Part shown: in pieces, positions 34,506 to 46,949 of the stretch
Numbering within the stretch: position 1 is the stretch's first letter
Layout: the number at the start of each line of letters is the position of its first letter
Source of the DNA: Oreohelix idahoensis
Lineage: Eukaryota > Mollusca > Gastropoda > Stylommatophora > Oreohelicidae
Direction: 5' to 3'
NCBI GenBank assembly: GCA_024509875.1
Contig: JAMPIV010014832.1
Location: 558,001-622,000 of the forward strand
DNA: 64,000 bases
Notes under the pieces: generated by a model
The model's input: only the letters and a program-made list of their open reading frames with translations
What the model was told of the DNA's origin: nothing
The model's database searches: none
Translations under genes and position numbers: made by a program

Positions 34506-36028
34506 AACGAAAAAAAAAAAAAAAATTTTCAACAGTCACTACGAACTATTTACTTTCAATGAACAATCACGTGATTTCATAAATATGTCGTGGCACACAT
34601 GACTACAAAGGTTAAATCTGACGTCACAACATCATGCGTACATGCTAACGCTCAAGGGACAAACTCAGCACACTCTAGTTTTGATGAAAAATTCAAGCTC
34701 TCAATGAATCTAAATATGGAAAAGTCGTTATCTGCCAACGAGGAGCAAGCAGTCCTAGACTCTGGTCTAGTCCGTTGGTGAAGATTGCATCGGACGACGG
34801 GTTAAAAGCTATAACGGTAATCTGTGACTTTTGTCATTGAGATATAACACAATACTGAGTCCATTTCTTATTTTACTGGCATGTCTAAATATTTTTATAT
34901 ATACGTAAAGTTTGTTTGTCCACTGTATGTCTTTATTGTTGATTAGTGGGAGGTTGGTGCGGCGGTTTGGAATGAATAACATGGCTCTGAGGATGCCGAT
35001 ATTCATTCTGAATGTTCCTTAAGGCCGTTAGTTAATTGCTTTTTAACGAAGAACCCATCGACGACCTTCCGATGATTTTCGTTCGTTCGTAATTGCAATT
35101 AATTGACCTTGCATGTTAGATGTCCAGTCTAGTTATAATTGGCGTATTTTAGTGTATTTAGTTCCAATTTTTATTCATTTCTGTAATCATGTTTGTAATC
35201 TTTATCGTTATTCTGACCTTACTATGATTTGGTTTATAGATTTTGTATAACTGTTGAGGAGTCCATGTATACGTCATCATTATTTGTGTACGTAGGTTAA
35301 TTCTTTATTCAGTTTGCTCTTTGACCTCTCGTTATTTCCGGTTTACTTTGCTTAATTTATAAATGCATTTTATTTGTGAAAATGTCTTTGTCGTTTTGTA
35401 ATATTGTTCTATAATCCTTGGTTAACAAATTGTGTTGTTTGTCTTCATTTCATCCATTTATAAGATAATATTAATACTATAATTTATTCATTAATAAGAG
35501 TGTAGATTAATATGATTAAATTTTTATGAGTTTTAAGGAGGAATTAGGGACTTTGCACCAATTTGCAGTGGTGGTCCAAGAAATGGGCAATGCACTTTAT
35601 AGCTCATGATTATGACATAATATACAATAATTAATTATTATAAATTTATAACATATTAAGACATATTAAATGTTAATTAGTACACTTTCTCAGTACTACC
35701 TTGTGAACTTAGTAACTATTAAGATTAAATAACCTAATTATTTAGGTATAATACCCATAATTATTGAATACTAATATTAAGTGCATGATATAATGTCAGC
35801 ACCTTAGATAACTAACTATCATAACTATTTATGATAGATATTAGTGAGTATATATAATATTTTTACAAAATATTATAGATTTGTGGAAACTTATAAATAA
35901 CAGTACAGGAATATTGCAATTTCTTGTAGTGATTATTCATTCGTTGAGTAATTACAAATATCTACATAGACTTTATTAGTGATTACTAGACATAAGTAAT
36001 TGAATACTTAAATAAATCAACTTCAAGA
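34506..36028 (+). other. Leader region of element 2
   Basis: About 1.5 kb, very AT-rich, without recognisable coding sequence. Confidence 0.6.
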
Positions 36029-36556
36029 ATGCTTACCTTGGATCATTTCATTAAAATTGGAAAAGATTGTAATAAAAAGGGAGATGCACTCCTGGAATTT
36101 GCGGAACAAGACCTTGCAAAATATAAGGCAGAGATGGAAGAACTTGAAAGAAAAGAGGCTGAAAAGAAAGCTATTGCTAAGGCAGAGAAAGAAGAATTAA
36201 GACAAGAAGAAGAAAGAAAGGTGGCAAGAGATGAAATCCTACGGATTGAAGAAGAGAATAAATTGAAACGAAAGGAAATCATACTGCAGCAAGAAATGGA
36301 ATTGCAACGGCTTAAATTGGAAACAGCAAAACTTCATTCGCAGGGTGCTGCAGCAAACCAAAATGATAATGCTCAATCGGGATCTTCATCCAACCGACTT
36401 AAGGGTAATTATTACTTTAAGCTACCACCGTTCAAGTTACACGTAGACGATTTGTCATCATGGCTGGCGCGCTTTGAGGATATATGCAAGGTCAATAACC
36501 TTGACAAAACTGCATGGGCACTTAAACTCAAAGAATTTCTGGATGGCGAACCTGCA
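36029..36556 (+). pseudogene. gag N-terminal part of element 2
   Basis: ATG at 36029. Residues about 30-105 are a highly charged coiled coil (Glu/Lys/Arg with heptad spacing). A linker is followed by the block YYFKLPPFKLHVDDLSSWL near 128-147 and FEDICKVNNLDKTAWALKLK, which is the start of the gag core. Element 1 has the equivalent core start but no coiled coil. The coding sequence is cut at 36556 by a LINE-tail insertion and does not resume in frame. Confidence 0.82.
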
Positions 36557-36776
36557 AGTCACAACGGGCTGATCACCCGTTTGCCAGTCACTTCGATTAC
36601 GGAAACAACAGCAAATGGGTTGATTTGCCGTTGCCCTAAAGACAGAAACTGAAAGTGATCAAAACAATGGCAAAAAAACCTATCTGCTGTTGCCCTAAGA
36701 CGAAATCCACTAGGCGTTTGGCCACTGACTGCTTTGACAACCAAGGTGGCTAAGGACGAAGAAGAAGAGAGACATT
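36557..36776 (+). mobile_element. Truncated LINE 3' tail inserted in gag
   Basis: 220 bp flanked by the 9-bp duplication GAACCTGCA (36548-36556, 36777-36785). The right two-thirds match the 3' end of LINE B (GCCACTGACTGCTTTGACA, then GGCTAAGGA and a GAAGAAGAA tail). An internal block around GTTGCCCTAA is present twice. It is a short, 5'-truncated insertion that inactivates gag. Confidence 0.85.
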
Positions 36777-38101
36777 GAACCTGCATAGTGCAGCACTTGA
36801 TCCGACCTTTAGCCACAGACTATGAGGCCATTAAGTTTGCATTTACGTTTCTTTGACCCCTGAAGGAAAGCGAAAGAGATTTCAAATGTTTCTCACTTGA
36901 ACGAAGAGGCTGTGATTACGTTTCAAAAGTTTGAAAATAATAAAAAGGAGAACAAGGTTTATTGCGAAACATACGCAATACTTTTAACAGATGGGTTGAA
37001 CTGGCAGGTAATCGTCAAGAAATCTTAGGCACGACTGCTTTGTCGATTTGTTATGAGGGAATAAGACGAGTGTTATCTTCGGTCAGCCCTCCGTCTTTGC
37101 TTATCTGCAAGAACGTAAACCAGAAACTATGAGTTAGAAAAAATTTCTTTAAATTACTGCACCGCTCATCCGAATGCTAACATTTCTGGCTCGTTGATAA
37201 GAGAACCTCTTCCTGTAGCCTCCAATATGGCATATCATAGTAATAACAAACCAAGAACACACAGTGTGGACAGAGGTAGGTTCAAAGGAAACTATGACAT
37301 TAATTTTCATAAGGGACGTAATAGTTTTAACAATAAATCCACGTAACTCAAGTTATAATCGGTCATATAATTATAATAATGGTAACAATTGTGAAGTCAG
37401 TCCTATTGTATGGCTCGGAGACATGGAGAACAACAAAGACAAGGTGTCAACAAAAAAAGTTAGTCGATTTGTTATTGAGGGATAAAGTGTTATCTTCTGT
37501 CAGCCCACCGTTCTTTGCTTATCTGCAAGAACGGAAACCAGAAACTATTGATGAGTTAGAAAAAATTTCTTTAAATTACTGCACCGCTCATCCGAATGCT
37601 AACATTTCTGGCTCGTTGATAAGAGAACCTCTTCCTGTAGCCTCCAATATGGCATATCATAGTAATATAACAAACCTTGTTCTGGAACACACAGTGTGGA
37701 GAGGCAGAGGTAGACCAAGGAAACTATGACATTAACATGGAGAAGAATAGTTTAAACAAGGTGAAACTTTAATAGAGGAAGAACATGGAAAGAACTTGAG
37801 ATGATACGTCACCTCAGTCCAGATACAACAATAATACACGTAACTCAAGTTATGGAGGGTTATAATTATAAATGGTAACAATTGGAACAACAGCGATAAT
37901 TATAACTCGAGACATCCAGATAACAGTTACAATAGGGGACAACGGGATAATTCAACTGATTATTCTCGTCATCGTTCTCATTCTCGTAGATCGACAAATT
38001 ATAATCATAATACAGGGGCAGCCGTTACTACTGCTACAACCCCTGGGGTTCATAGTTCACCTACTAATAACAAAATACAGTCTTCATCTACATGTTATGC
38101 A
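36777..38101 (+). pseudogene. Scrambled gag region of element 2
   Basis: Gag core and the Asn/Arg-rich tail are present as traces in several frames. A roughly 350-430 bp segment appears twice (about 37040-37390 and 37458-37888), each with CTTATCTGCAAGAACG and GCACCGCTCATCCGAATGC. Between the copies lies a LINE fragment at about 37383-37455 encoding VKSVLLYGSETWRTTKT. Neither copy is open throughout. The second has the longer frame (37379-37729), matching LMDLLLRDKI...ERKP of element 1. Confidence 0.8.
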
Positions 38102-38734
38102 ATGAATTATAACGTGGCAAATAGTTGCCCAGAATGTAATCTTATATTTCAGAAGGCAAAAGAGACAGTTCTGAACTGCGGACACATTCTACCAGAAGTC
38201 AGTCTAGCAGTCAATGACGGAACAGGCTCGCTGATCTTCAACAGAGGAAAAGTTAATGGATCCGTCGTCTCAGTTTTAAGAGATTCGGGATCGACAACGA
38301 TCGGAATCCGTCAGTCACTTGTTCATCCAAATTGTGCAACTGGAGAACATGTCAGGTGCATGACCTTTGGAGGAACCATAGAATGTTATCCAACTGCTAT
38401 TATATATATTAATACACCTTTTTTCACAGGCAACGTTAAAGCATGCATGTTAAGAAACCCAATTGCCGACCTTATGGTGGGATGCATACACGGAAGTAAA
38501 GATTGCACACCAGAAAAGATTATTGAATGGGAAAAAAATAATCTATGCATCGGAAATGCAGTAATAACCAGAGCACATACGAAACAATTAGAGACTATGG
38601 ACACTGAAAACAAGGAAACAGACAAACATGAAAATATCGAGGTTCATTCTACTATTGACCGAGTATCCTTTGCTGAAAAAACAGAAGGAAGACAGATCAT
38701 TAACAAAATTTTTTGCATTGGTCAACAAAGTTGA
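38102..38734 (+). pseudogene. Protease region of element 2
   Basis: Frame from 38102. CPxC-x13-CGH at residues 9-28; aspartic protease active site DSG at 61-63 in LRDSGSTTIG; then a region matching element 1's protease to PIADL. A frameshift at an A run near 38676-38681 moves the polyprotein to another frame, so the last 15 or so codons to 38734 are out of frame. The protease would cleave the polyprotein. Confidence 0.85.
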
Positions 38735-41318
38735 CAATCTTGCTATGAACAATAATAATAGTCATTGGTTTATTATAAAAAATGACATTTTATTAAGATG
38801 TTTTATGGATAAAACTCATGTAAGACAACAGGTCATGGTACCTTTTGCTTTTAGACGGTACATACTTCAACACGCACATGATTCTAAGTGCGCAGGTCAC
38901 ATGGGATATACTCGGACACGTTCTCGAGTATTATCTTCTTTTTTTTGGCCGGGAGTGTCACGAGATATTTCACAGTACGTACGCTCCTGTATGATATGCC
39001 AGGAAGTGAAAGCACGAGGAGCCTTTCACACGGCGCCTATTCAGGCTTGTGACATATCTGTGAGACCCTTTGACAAGATGGCCATTGATATTATTGGCCC
39101 ACTTTTACCATCAGCCAGAGGACATAGATTTATTCTCACGTGCATCGATTTATGCACACGATGACCAGAAGCCATCCCATTGAAATCAACCACCACCACA
39201 GATGTAGCTGATGCACTACACCTGATCTTCTCTAGAGTAGGTTTTCCTAGGAAACTTTTATCAGATCATGGATCTCAATTTATATCTGAGACTATGACTG
39301 AAGTAATGAAGACTTGGAATATAGATAGAAATCTCAGTAGCATTTATCACCCAATGAGTAATGGTGCAGTAGAAAGACTTAACCGCACACTCAAACAAAT
39401 GTTACATAAAGTTACAGTTAACCATCCACAGGACTGGGACAGAGTACTCCCAGCCGTGTTATTCGCTTATCGAGAGGTGCCACATGAACAAACTGGCTTC
39501 TCTCCGTTTCAATTAGTCTTTGGCGCTCGACCAAGAGGTCCTATGGGACTAATAAAAGACTTATTGATTGACTCCGAGATGACTCAGGATACCCAGTCAT
39601 CCTATGAGTATGTAATTAATCTCCGGAATAACATTATTGATGCCTGCAAAATGGCAACAGCTTCATCTGAGGCTGCTAAAGCGAAAGCTAGAACTTTCCA
39701 AAACAGTAATAGACGATTACGTCAATTATTTCCAGGAGATCAAGCTTATGTGTTATTGCCACATAACGATAATAAACTTCTCATCTCGTGGAACGGTCCA
39801 TACCAGGTTATCAATAAGATTTCTGATGTTGATTATGTCCTGGACATTAAGGGACATCACAAAATATTTCACATTAATATGCTCAAACAATTTCATACTC
39901 GACCTGAACATCTACAAGCTATTTTTCATGAACTAGATGACACTTTTGTACCTACATGTCACTATTCTAATTTGTCTGTTATCCAGGAAGAAGAATCTTC
40001 TTTTCCTGAGGTACAGTTAGAATTACCTGTACCTGTAGTACAGCCTACTGAATCTTGGCGGGACGTAACCATCTCTTCGTCGGTTACACCGCAACAGCAT
40101 CAACAGATTGCTGGACTTCTACAATCTTATCCAGATGTGTTGACCGACGTTCCAGGTCGCACATCAGTCATTAGTCATGACATCACTCTTAACGATGATA
40201 CTCCAATTCGGGTACATCCATATTCTGTTCCTCTACACTTTCTTACTAAAACTACTAAGGAACTTGAACAGATGTTATCTTTAGGAATTATTGAAACTAG
40301 TAATTCCCCATTTTCTTCTCCATTAGTTATTGTCCGAAAGAAGGACAATAACATTAGACTATGCGTCGACTATAGAAAATTAAATGCACAAACGATAGTT
40401 GATAGCGAACCACATCCACTTCTCGACGACTTACTGCAACGTCTATCGACCGCAACTATATTCACTAAGATAGACTTAACTAAAGGTTATTGGCAGATAC
40501 CACTAACCGAAAAGGCTAAATACTACACAGCGTTTTCCACTCCGCAAGGTCTATACCAGTGGAATGTTATGCCTTTTGGGCTTGTTAACGCTCCAGCTAC
40601 CTTTGTTCGCATGATGCGACACATTTTTTCAGGTAGACCAGACATTATTACATACATAGACGACATATGCTTATTTAGTTCATCTTTTGAGGAACATTTT
40701 TTGGGTCTTGAATACGTTTTGGACACATTAAGAAGGAACAATTTAACTGCTTAACCCACAAAATTACAAGTAGCGTTTCATGAAATAACTTTTTTGGGTC
40801 ACATTATTGGAGCAGGATATATCCGAACACTACCCAGTACAGTTTCTAAAATTTTAAACATTTCCGTTCCTCAAACGAAGAAACAGGTTAGAAGCTTGTT
40901 AGGACTAGTCCAATATTACAGCAGATTTGTACCTAATCTGTCATCTATCACGGCTGTCTTATCATCACTGTTGAAAAAGGACATGCCAGTGAAGGTGACA
41001 TGGACTAGTGAGTGTAATAATGTACTTCTTAATATTATTAACATTTTTTCTAACCCACCTATTTTGAGACTACCTGATGCTTCCAAAAAGTTTATTCTCC
41101 GCACAGATGCGAGTATGTACGGAATTGGCGCATGTTTGCTCCAATATCATGACGACATCCTCCATCCATCCTTGCACGTCTCACGGAAACTAAAACCACC
41201 AGAGATTAAATACTCAACTGTCGACCGCGAACTGTTAGCAGTGGTGTGGGCGATAACGAAACTGGAGAAGTTCCTGTTAGGGCCCCATTCGTGGTACAGA
41301 CTGATCAACAAGCCGTAG
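38690..41318 (+). pseudogene. Integrase, RT and RNase H (first part) of element 2
   Basis: One frame with two nonsense changes: TGA at about 39162-39164 (a Trp codon in element 1) and TAA at 40752-40754 (a Lys codon in element 1). In order: integrase H2C2 finger (HAHDSKCAGHMG...CMICQ), MAIDIIGPL, LSDHGSQF, GAVERLNR (DDE), a GPY module (WNGPYQVINKISD), then RT with TKIDLTKGYWQIPL and TYIDDICLFS (YIDD at 40653). After the TAA come the connection (VRSLLGLVQYYSRF) and RNase H start (RTDASMYGIGA, DRELLAVVW). A second frameshift lies near 41285. Integrase again precedes RT. Confidence 0.9.
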
Positions 41319-41470
41319 CATCACTACGACGGGCGAATCATAAAAGTCCAAAGCTCACCAGATTCGCTATTCTCCTTCAACCTTTTGACTTCTCAATCGA
41401 GTACACCACAGGATCAGATAACGTCTTGGCAGATACTCTGTCTCGAAATCCTACTGATGTCGAGTCCTGA
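41285..41470 (+). pseudogene. RNase H C-terminal end of element 2
   Basis: Final block in a new frame: VQTDQQAVASL, then GSDNVLADTLSRNP and TGA. Matches the corresponding end of element 1's RNase H. Confidence 0.85.
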
Positions 41471-42595
41471 ACTATAGTAACGTCGCAGATACTTACTCAA
41501 GAGACATAGCACTATAATTGCTGTTCTACATAGACAGAAACAATTGCCTATAATACACGTATCTACTTACTAAAGACATATTATATACGAATTGAACGAA
41601 ATCAATTAACTCTATGTTCGTATTTACGCCATGACTTTGCTTGATATCCAGTCATGGTAAAACTATTGGAGAGATTTTCGGGCATCAAGTGAAAATAATA
41701 GAAAATACTATCAAAGTAACTCAGTATGCGACATGAACTATTGTAAATAACGTCGATACTTATGAACTGAAACACATAAACATTTTTTTTCTAATCGGAA
41801 TTCACAAGGATCAAGCCTACGGATGGATCATCATATCCAACTTTAATTAATTTTAATTAAGGCGTTAAAATAATGGAAATAAATATGAAAGGTGAGATAA
41901 ATATGAAAAAAATGAAATGAAATTTGAAGAAAAAAAAATGAAAGAAAGAAAAAAATAAAAACTCACATGATTCTTAGATAATGTTATTGTATGTAACTAT
42001 TATATTATATAGTTAATAATTAAGTTGATACATTACATACTACATTATTGTTTAAATTGGTTAATTTAGATAGGTATTAACAACTTAATACTATACTTAA
42101 TTAATATCCAACACATAACTAATTTAAATTTATACATTTTTTTTTCTCTACTTTATCCGTCATTTATTTATTTCTCTCTTTAACATATCCTTTCATTTTT
42201 CTTACATTAGATTTTCAACAACTTTATTCTTATTACACACTCAATATAATTAATTAGTTTAATTTTAACTCTTTAGCTTAGTCTGACGTGACATTTCATT
42301 GCGACATATTTTAAGTTAATTAATTATTTAATTAGATATCAACATTAGCCATTCTCTTTTAGTTTATATAAAATTTATGTATAACATTTATGTATAATAT
42401 GATCATTAATATATTAGATGACTGTTAGTTAGTCGACATGACCACGACATTTGTTCTAGACAGAACGTCGTAGGCCATATGCCGCATTTTTGTTAAATTT
42501 TTTGATATTGTTAAATTTTTTGATATTCATTCAGATAGGTTTTTGAAAAAAAAAATCTATCTAATAGATTTTTTTTTCCCCGGTGGACAGGGAAT
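41471..42595 (+). other. 3' non-coding region of element 2
   Basis: About 1.1 kb of very AT-rich DNA. It ends with an A-run/T-run hairpin-like stretch (about 42546-42577), then CCCCGGTGGACAGGG just before the 3' LTR, the probable plus-strand primer tract. Confidence 0.6.
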
Positions 42596-43387
42596 TGTTA
42601 CGGTAGATTAATTGGCATTGTCTGCTAGAGGTTAGCAGCATGCGATTTTAGGGGTTACAACGTTTAATGTAATGTAAAAGTATTATTAGCCTAGTGAACG
42701 CTGTGACGTTTCAGCGTTGGTAGTCACGCACGGTGACCAAGTAACGGGACCCTTTCTTACATGACCGTCAAACGGAGAAGACGTGTCTTTATATTCTTAC
42801 AGTGTCGGGCTTGGAATGCCACACAGTTATATTGTAATTTATGATGGACATGGGTCAGTCCACTGTTATGATGAAGAAAGATGAAGTTACAGGTTAGTAA
42901 TTGACTAAACCTTGTCGAGATAAATCAACAGTCCATTTTTTTATTAATACTACTGCCAGACGCATAATCTCACTGTCGGTCGTTGGATTTACCAACCACG
43001 CGTGCATATAGTTATGTCGTTCTGTCTACAGTAATTCAGATGTATGAGACAAGGACTGATTTGTAAAGGAATCATATATGAAGTATGAACTGCAATTATT
43101 ATGTATAATTCTTCATGATGACCATGTGTGAACTGTTCGTGTATGGAATTGATATATTAAATTTATGTGGACTCAAGGAATGACTTATCAAGTCTCTGAA
43201 CGTTGGAAGTTGAATATATAATAATGTTGACAAATATTCTATCCCACCTTCGCGTAATTTACCATCAATAGCACGACACCATAACTGACTAACCAAGACA
43301 AGGGATAAAATGGAAGTAATTGTAATCACTGAAGAACCCTTTAATAACACTGGATTTGTAACACTACTAAACGACGCCCTTGTAACA
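42596..43387 (+). repeat. 3' LTR of element 2
   Basis: 792 bp, same length as the 5' LTR, with about five substitutions. Followed by CTTAC and the remainder of the SINE arm (to about 43437). Confidence 0.95.
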
Positions 43388-43524
43388 CTTACGAGTGCCT
43401 GAAAACATACCTTTATGTTTGTCTAATATTTATTTACTGTTTACAGGCCTCGGGTTTCCCTTTCTTATGTGTTATTAATGTTTATACCAGAATAGTAAGA
43501 ATGTCACTGAGTAAATCAGGGGTG

Positions 43525-43800
43525 GGGGCTTGAACGAGCTGAAATTAATAATTCCTTCACAAAAGTTGTCGGCAGATTCTAGAATTAACGTGCTCAGCCA
43601 AAGCAGCATTGTTTTCGCTTATCTAAATATCTTGTGAAGACTCTCTTTGTAATAGAAGTGTCATTACCCTTCAATCTACATCTCTGCAAAGAGTAATCTT
43701 GTGCGAAGGTAGCTACCTTTGAAGCCCATATTAGATACTCTTGAGTTTTGGCCACTGTTGGACCACTACTGCAAAGCAGGGGAAGCAATATCGTCACATT
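43525..43800 (+). repeat. Interspersed repeat R1, copy 2
   Basis: Same orientation as 18313-18593. Shared GAGTAATCTTGTGCGAAGGT and GTTTTGGCCACTGTTGGACC. Confidence 0.75.
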
Positions 43801-45194
43801 TCGGGTCTCGACTTGGGATTGAACGCGGTCGCACAAGCGTGATAAGTCACAGTTGAGCGACTCGCGCCGGGATTATAGAACTTGTCTAGTAATTCCCCTA
43901 GACGACTGACATAAATTTGAGATTTACTGAAAGAATAGTGTCAAGCGCGTGTTTAATTGTAAAACTGAGCATACATTGCAGGGGAGGCAATACCGTCGCA
44001 GGTTCAAAGCGGCATTATTTTATCACCTTATTGATGCCACACAACAACATCTAGAAGACAAATATCTTAGTCTAGGAGAATATAATGATAAATTTGACAA
44101 TTTCTGGAACAAATATGTGTAAAAGATATCAAAATGCAGAAAGGTAACTAACAAGTAGCTGATTACAAATCTAGAGACTGTAATGTGGATGATGAGTTGG
44201 CTCAAGAACTTCCCGCAGCGCATCCTTTCTTTGCCAGGTCATGTTAAAATTGCTGATTGAAAACGTGCAGTTTATTGTGTATAAATGATTGTGCGAAATC
44301 TACTCCAGTGTGACCATTGGACTTCGAATTTCGGTATCAATTCTGTTGTCTGCGCTTTTACAGAACGCATCCCCCCTCCACCCTTTTAAACTGGTAAAAC
44401 AAATGCTGCAGATCAAGCATTAACCAAGATCAGTGTTATGAACAGGTCACCAGTTTTAAACTGATGGAAATGTGATGGGGCCGTAAAGACACCCCGGCTT
44501 CCCCCTTCATGTTCATGGCATATTTATCGCCCGTATATTTTCGATGTGCGCGCAACCCACGTGACTGTCAGCCCACGTGCCGGCGGAAGCAAGCATTGCT
44601 GGGATGTGAAAATTCTGACAAAGAAGAAGATTGATGACTAGGCCATAATAAAGCCTAAGAATTAGTTGTGGTGTGTTATATTTGATAGTCGTGTGTTATA
44701 TTTGATAGTTGTGGGCCATATCTGTGTTTTCGTGCCTAATAGAGCAATAAAGGCGAGTGTTTTTTAAGGAGCAAAATTAATCCGCGCAGCGCACTAAAGT
44801 TGAGTGATTCGACCTAGGGGTTATAAAAGAGATAGCGAGCGGCAAACAGGCCTATTTGAAGATTCAGTCCAGACAAGAGAAAACGAAACGAGGCGCCCTG
44901 TGTGGGTAGCAGAAGAACAAAGACATGACACGATTAGCAACTGAGCACTAGCTGGGTGTTTGTTTGGTGTTTGGGTTTGTTTGGTTTGTTGGTTTATTTG
45001 TTTAATGTTTGCTTCAGTGTGCTCTTAGTCACTGAATGGGTTGTAAAAATAAATACAGCCCCTGCCTTAAGAATCAGAGTTTTATTGTTGAATCGGGTCG
45101 GTTGCGAGTGTGAAAAGAGAGTGATCACATATCACAACATCATCATCATCATCTCGCCCACCCTATCACAGAAAGAAACGGGCAAATACTGATG
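43801..45194. other. Unassigned DNA
   Basis: No gene recognised. GTGTGTTATATTTGATAGT is repeated in tandem near 44673-44715. A T/G-rich stretch lies at 44955-45015. Confidence 0.5.
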
Positions 45195-45440
45195 AAATTG
45201 GATGAAATTATGTTTGCATTTGAATGACACACAGAGGAACCCAAATGATAGCATTACAAAACAGTTCTGGTTCCCAAGGTGAAAAGACATAAAGGAAGAC
45301 ACTAAACGTATGGCGAAGAAACTTGAAACAAACACAGAAAGAAGACAAGGAGACAACTTGACCGGATGGCACAGGGCAGAAGGACTTGGTGTGAATTACT
45401 TGAAGGCCTGTGACCCACAGAGAAATGAAGGCTATTGATG
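45195..45440 (+). pseudogene. LINE C-terminal fragment
   Basis: Translated traces in mixed frames match the end of CFDP2-like LINE proteins: a basic block, then DRMAQGRRTWCELLEGL ahead of a stop. Preceded by (ATC)n near 45139. Short and frameshifted, so identification is moderate. Confidence 0.55.
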
Positions 45441-45826
45441 ATGGGGACAAGATGGTTTAAAGACATTATATATTACAGCATCTTGGGAGGTGGGTGTGGA
45501 AGTATGTAGGAAAACTGATCACAACAAAGTGGTTGGTAAATTTATCTCCATCTAAGTGTCCTAACACGGGCAAGACACTCTGGAATTGCCACGTAAACTA
45601 ATGCCTTTATGATAAAGTATGAATTGTACAACAGAAATTCTGCATAATTGTATGGTTAATGACCTTATCAGGATAATTCTTTTGGGGATTTGAGTAGCAA
45701 CTGCAAAAACACGTAATTATGGCTGCGAGAAGTCACTATTTTTGGTATTTGACGAGGACATTAAGATTTTGTCGGGAAATTCGCTCAACAGCATTGAAAT
45801 CCAACAAAATAGATTTGCCTTTATAC
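45441..45826. other. Unassigned DNA
   Basis: Nothing recognised. Confidence 0.45.
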
Positions 45827-46137
45827 TTCTTCTTCTTCTTCCTCGTTCGTCCTGAAAAGGACGTTGGTTGAGTTGTGTCCGTTTACAGCGAAGCTGCGGT
45901 ATTTGCGCCTTTCGGCCGACACATCCGACTTCCGCACGGCATTTTTTGGGACCGGGTTTGCCTTCCCTCTTCGATCCCTACTCCTCAGCCACACTGCAGT
46001 GATGCAGCCTGTTTCCAGGACCACCACGTGGAGGTGGAGTAGGGTCTTGGTCAGCTCTGGTTCGCTGACCCTGACGCAGGCAGTCAAGCTATGGGTCGCT
46101 TACTGCATTCCTCACTTTTGATGCGTCTTGGGTCCCA
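45827..46137 (-). mobile_element. GAA-tailed SINE-like element, copy C
   Basis: Minus-strand full-length relative of 19950-20253. It starts (minus sense) GGGACCCAAGACGCATC at 46137 and ends in (GAA)n at the left. High similarity along the whole unit shows that about 304-311 bp is the family length. Target duplications are not evident. Confidence 0.85.
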
Positions 46138-46561
46138 AAGATATTCTCATACCTAACACTTTAAATTCCCACTACTCCCCTGCACAAGCACAGAGATAAA
46201 CAAATAATTCCACCCAAAGGTCATACTACCATACACTTCCCCCCTCTTCTTTCTCTCCCCGCTTCACCGTACATATCTGTCTGGTAAGTAACCCCCGACG
46301 CAGGCTGACCTAATCTGTTATGTTAATCTAGCCTCAGCGTCAAACCAATTCATTCACTGAGGGAAATCCCCTCCGGTAAAATTCCTGGCCCTACTTTATA
46401 TTACAGACTGACCCTGGTGAGTCATCGCTTAACCCAAAAATAAAATAGACCTCTCTAGGAATAATTAAATCCCATCTCCGTAAAATTAATTACACCCCTC
46501 ACTCCCCTCCTGACTACACAACAATTTAATGCACAATAAAATAACGTACACAAATACGCTA
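46138..46561. other. Unassigned C-rich/AT-rich DNA
   Basis: Pyrimidine-rich stretches (for example 46230-46265). Nothing recognised. Confidence 0.4.
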
Positions 46562-46793
46562 GCGTATTTACACTGCAAATATTATAATCAAATCGAGGTT
46601 ACATATATATCGGACCTCACAATTACCGTATTGATATAGCCTAAGGACTTAACCTTATACAATTAATTTCACAAGCGTATTAACACTGCAAATATTATAA
46701 TCAAATCGAGGTTACATATATATATATATCGGAACTCACAATTACAGTATTGATATAGCCTAAGGACTTAACCTTATACAATTAATTTCACAA
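46562..46793. repeat. 113-bp tandem duplication
   Basis: Two adjacent copies starting at 46562 and 46675, with a (TA)n length difference and a few substitutions. Confidence 0.92.
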
Positions 46794-46949
46794 ACCCGTT
46801 ACACAACTGATAGATATTGCTACTATTCACAGAAAGTTATAAGCACAACTTACAATTTTATTTTAAGATAGCAATTTATGGCACTTTCGGTTATCAAATT
46901 TACTTTTCTCCCAGAAGAAAAACTTACATTATCGTGCTAAGATTCTATT

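Larger units (their letters stand above)
33695..43387 (+). mobile_element. Gmr1-like Ty3/gypsy LTR retrotransposon, element 2
   Basis: 9693 bp with 792-bp TG...CA LTRs (33695-34486, 42596-43387) and the 5-bp target duplication CTTAC (33690-33694, 43388-43392). It is inserted in the right arm of the SINE inverted repeat. The LTRs differ at about five positions, so it is young. Yet the gag region is rearranged and the pol frame has two frameshifts and two stops. Domain order is again protease, integrase, RT, RNase H. It shares no LTR similarity with element 1 and is a separate family of the same group. Confidence 0.92.
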
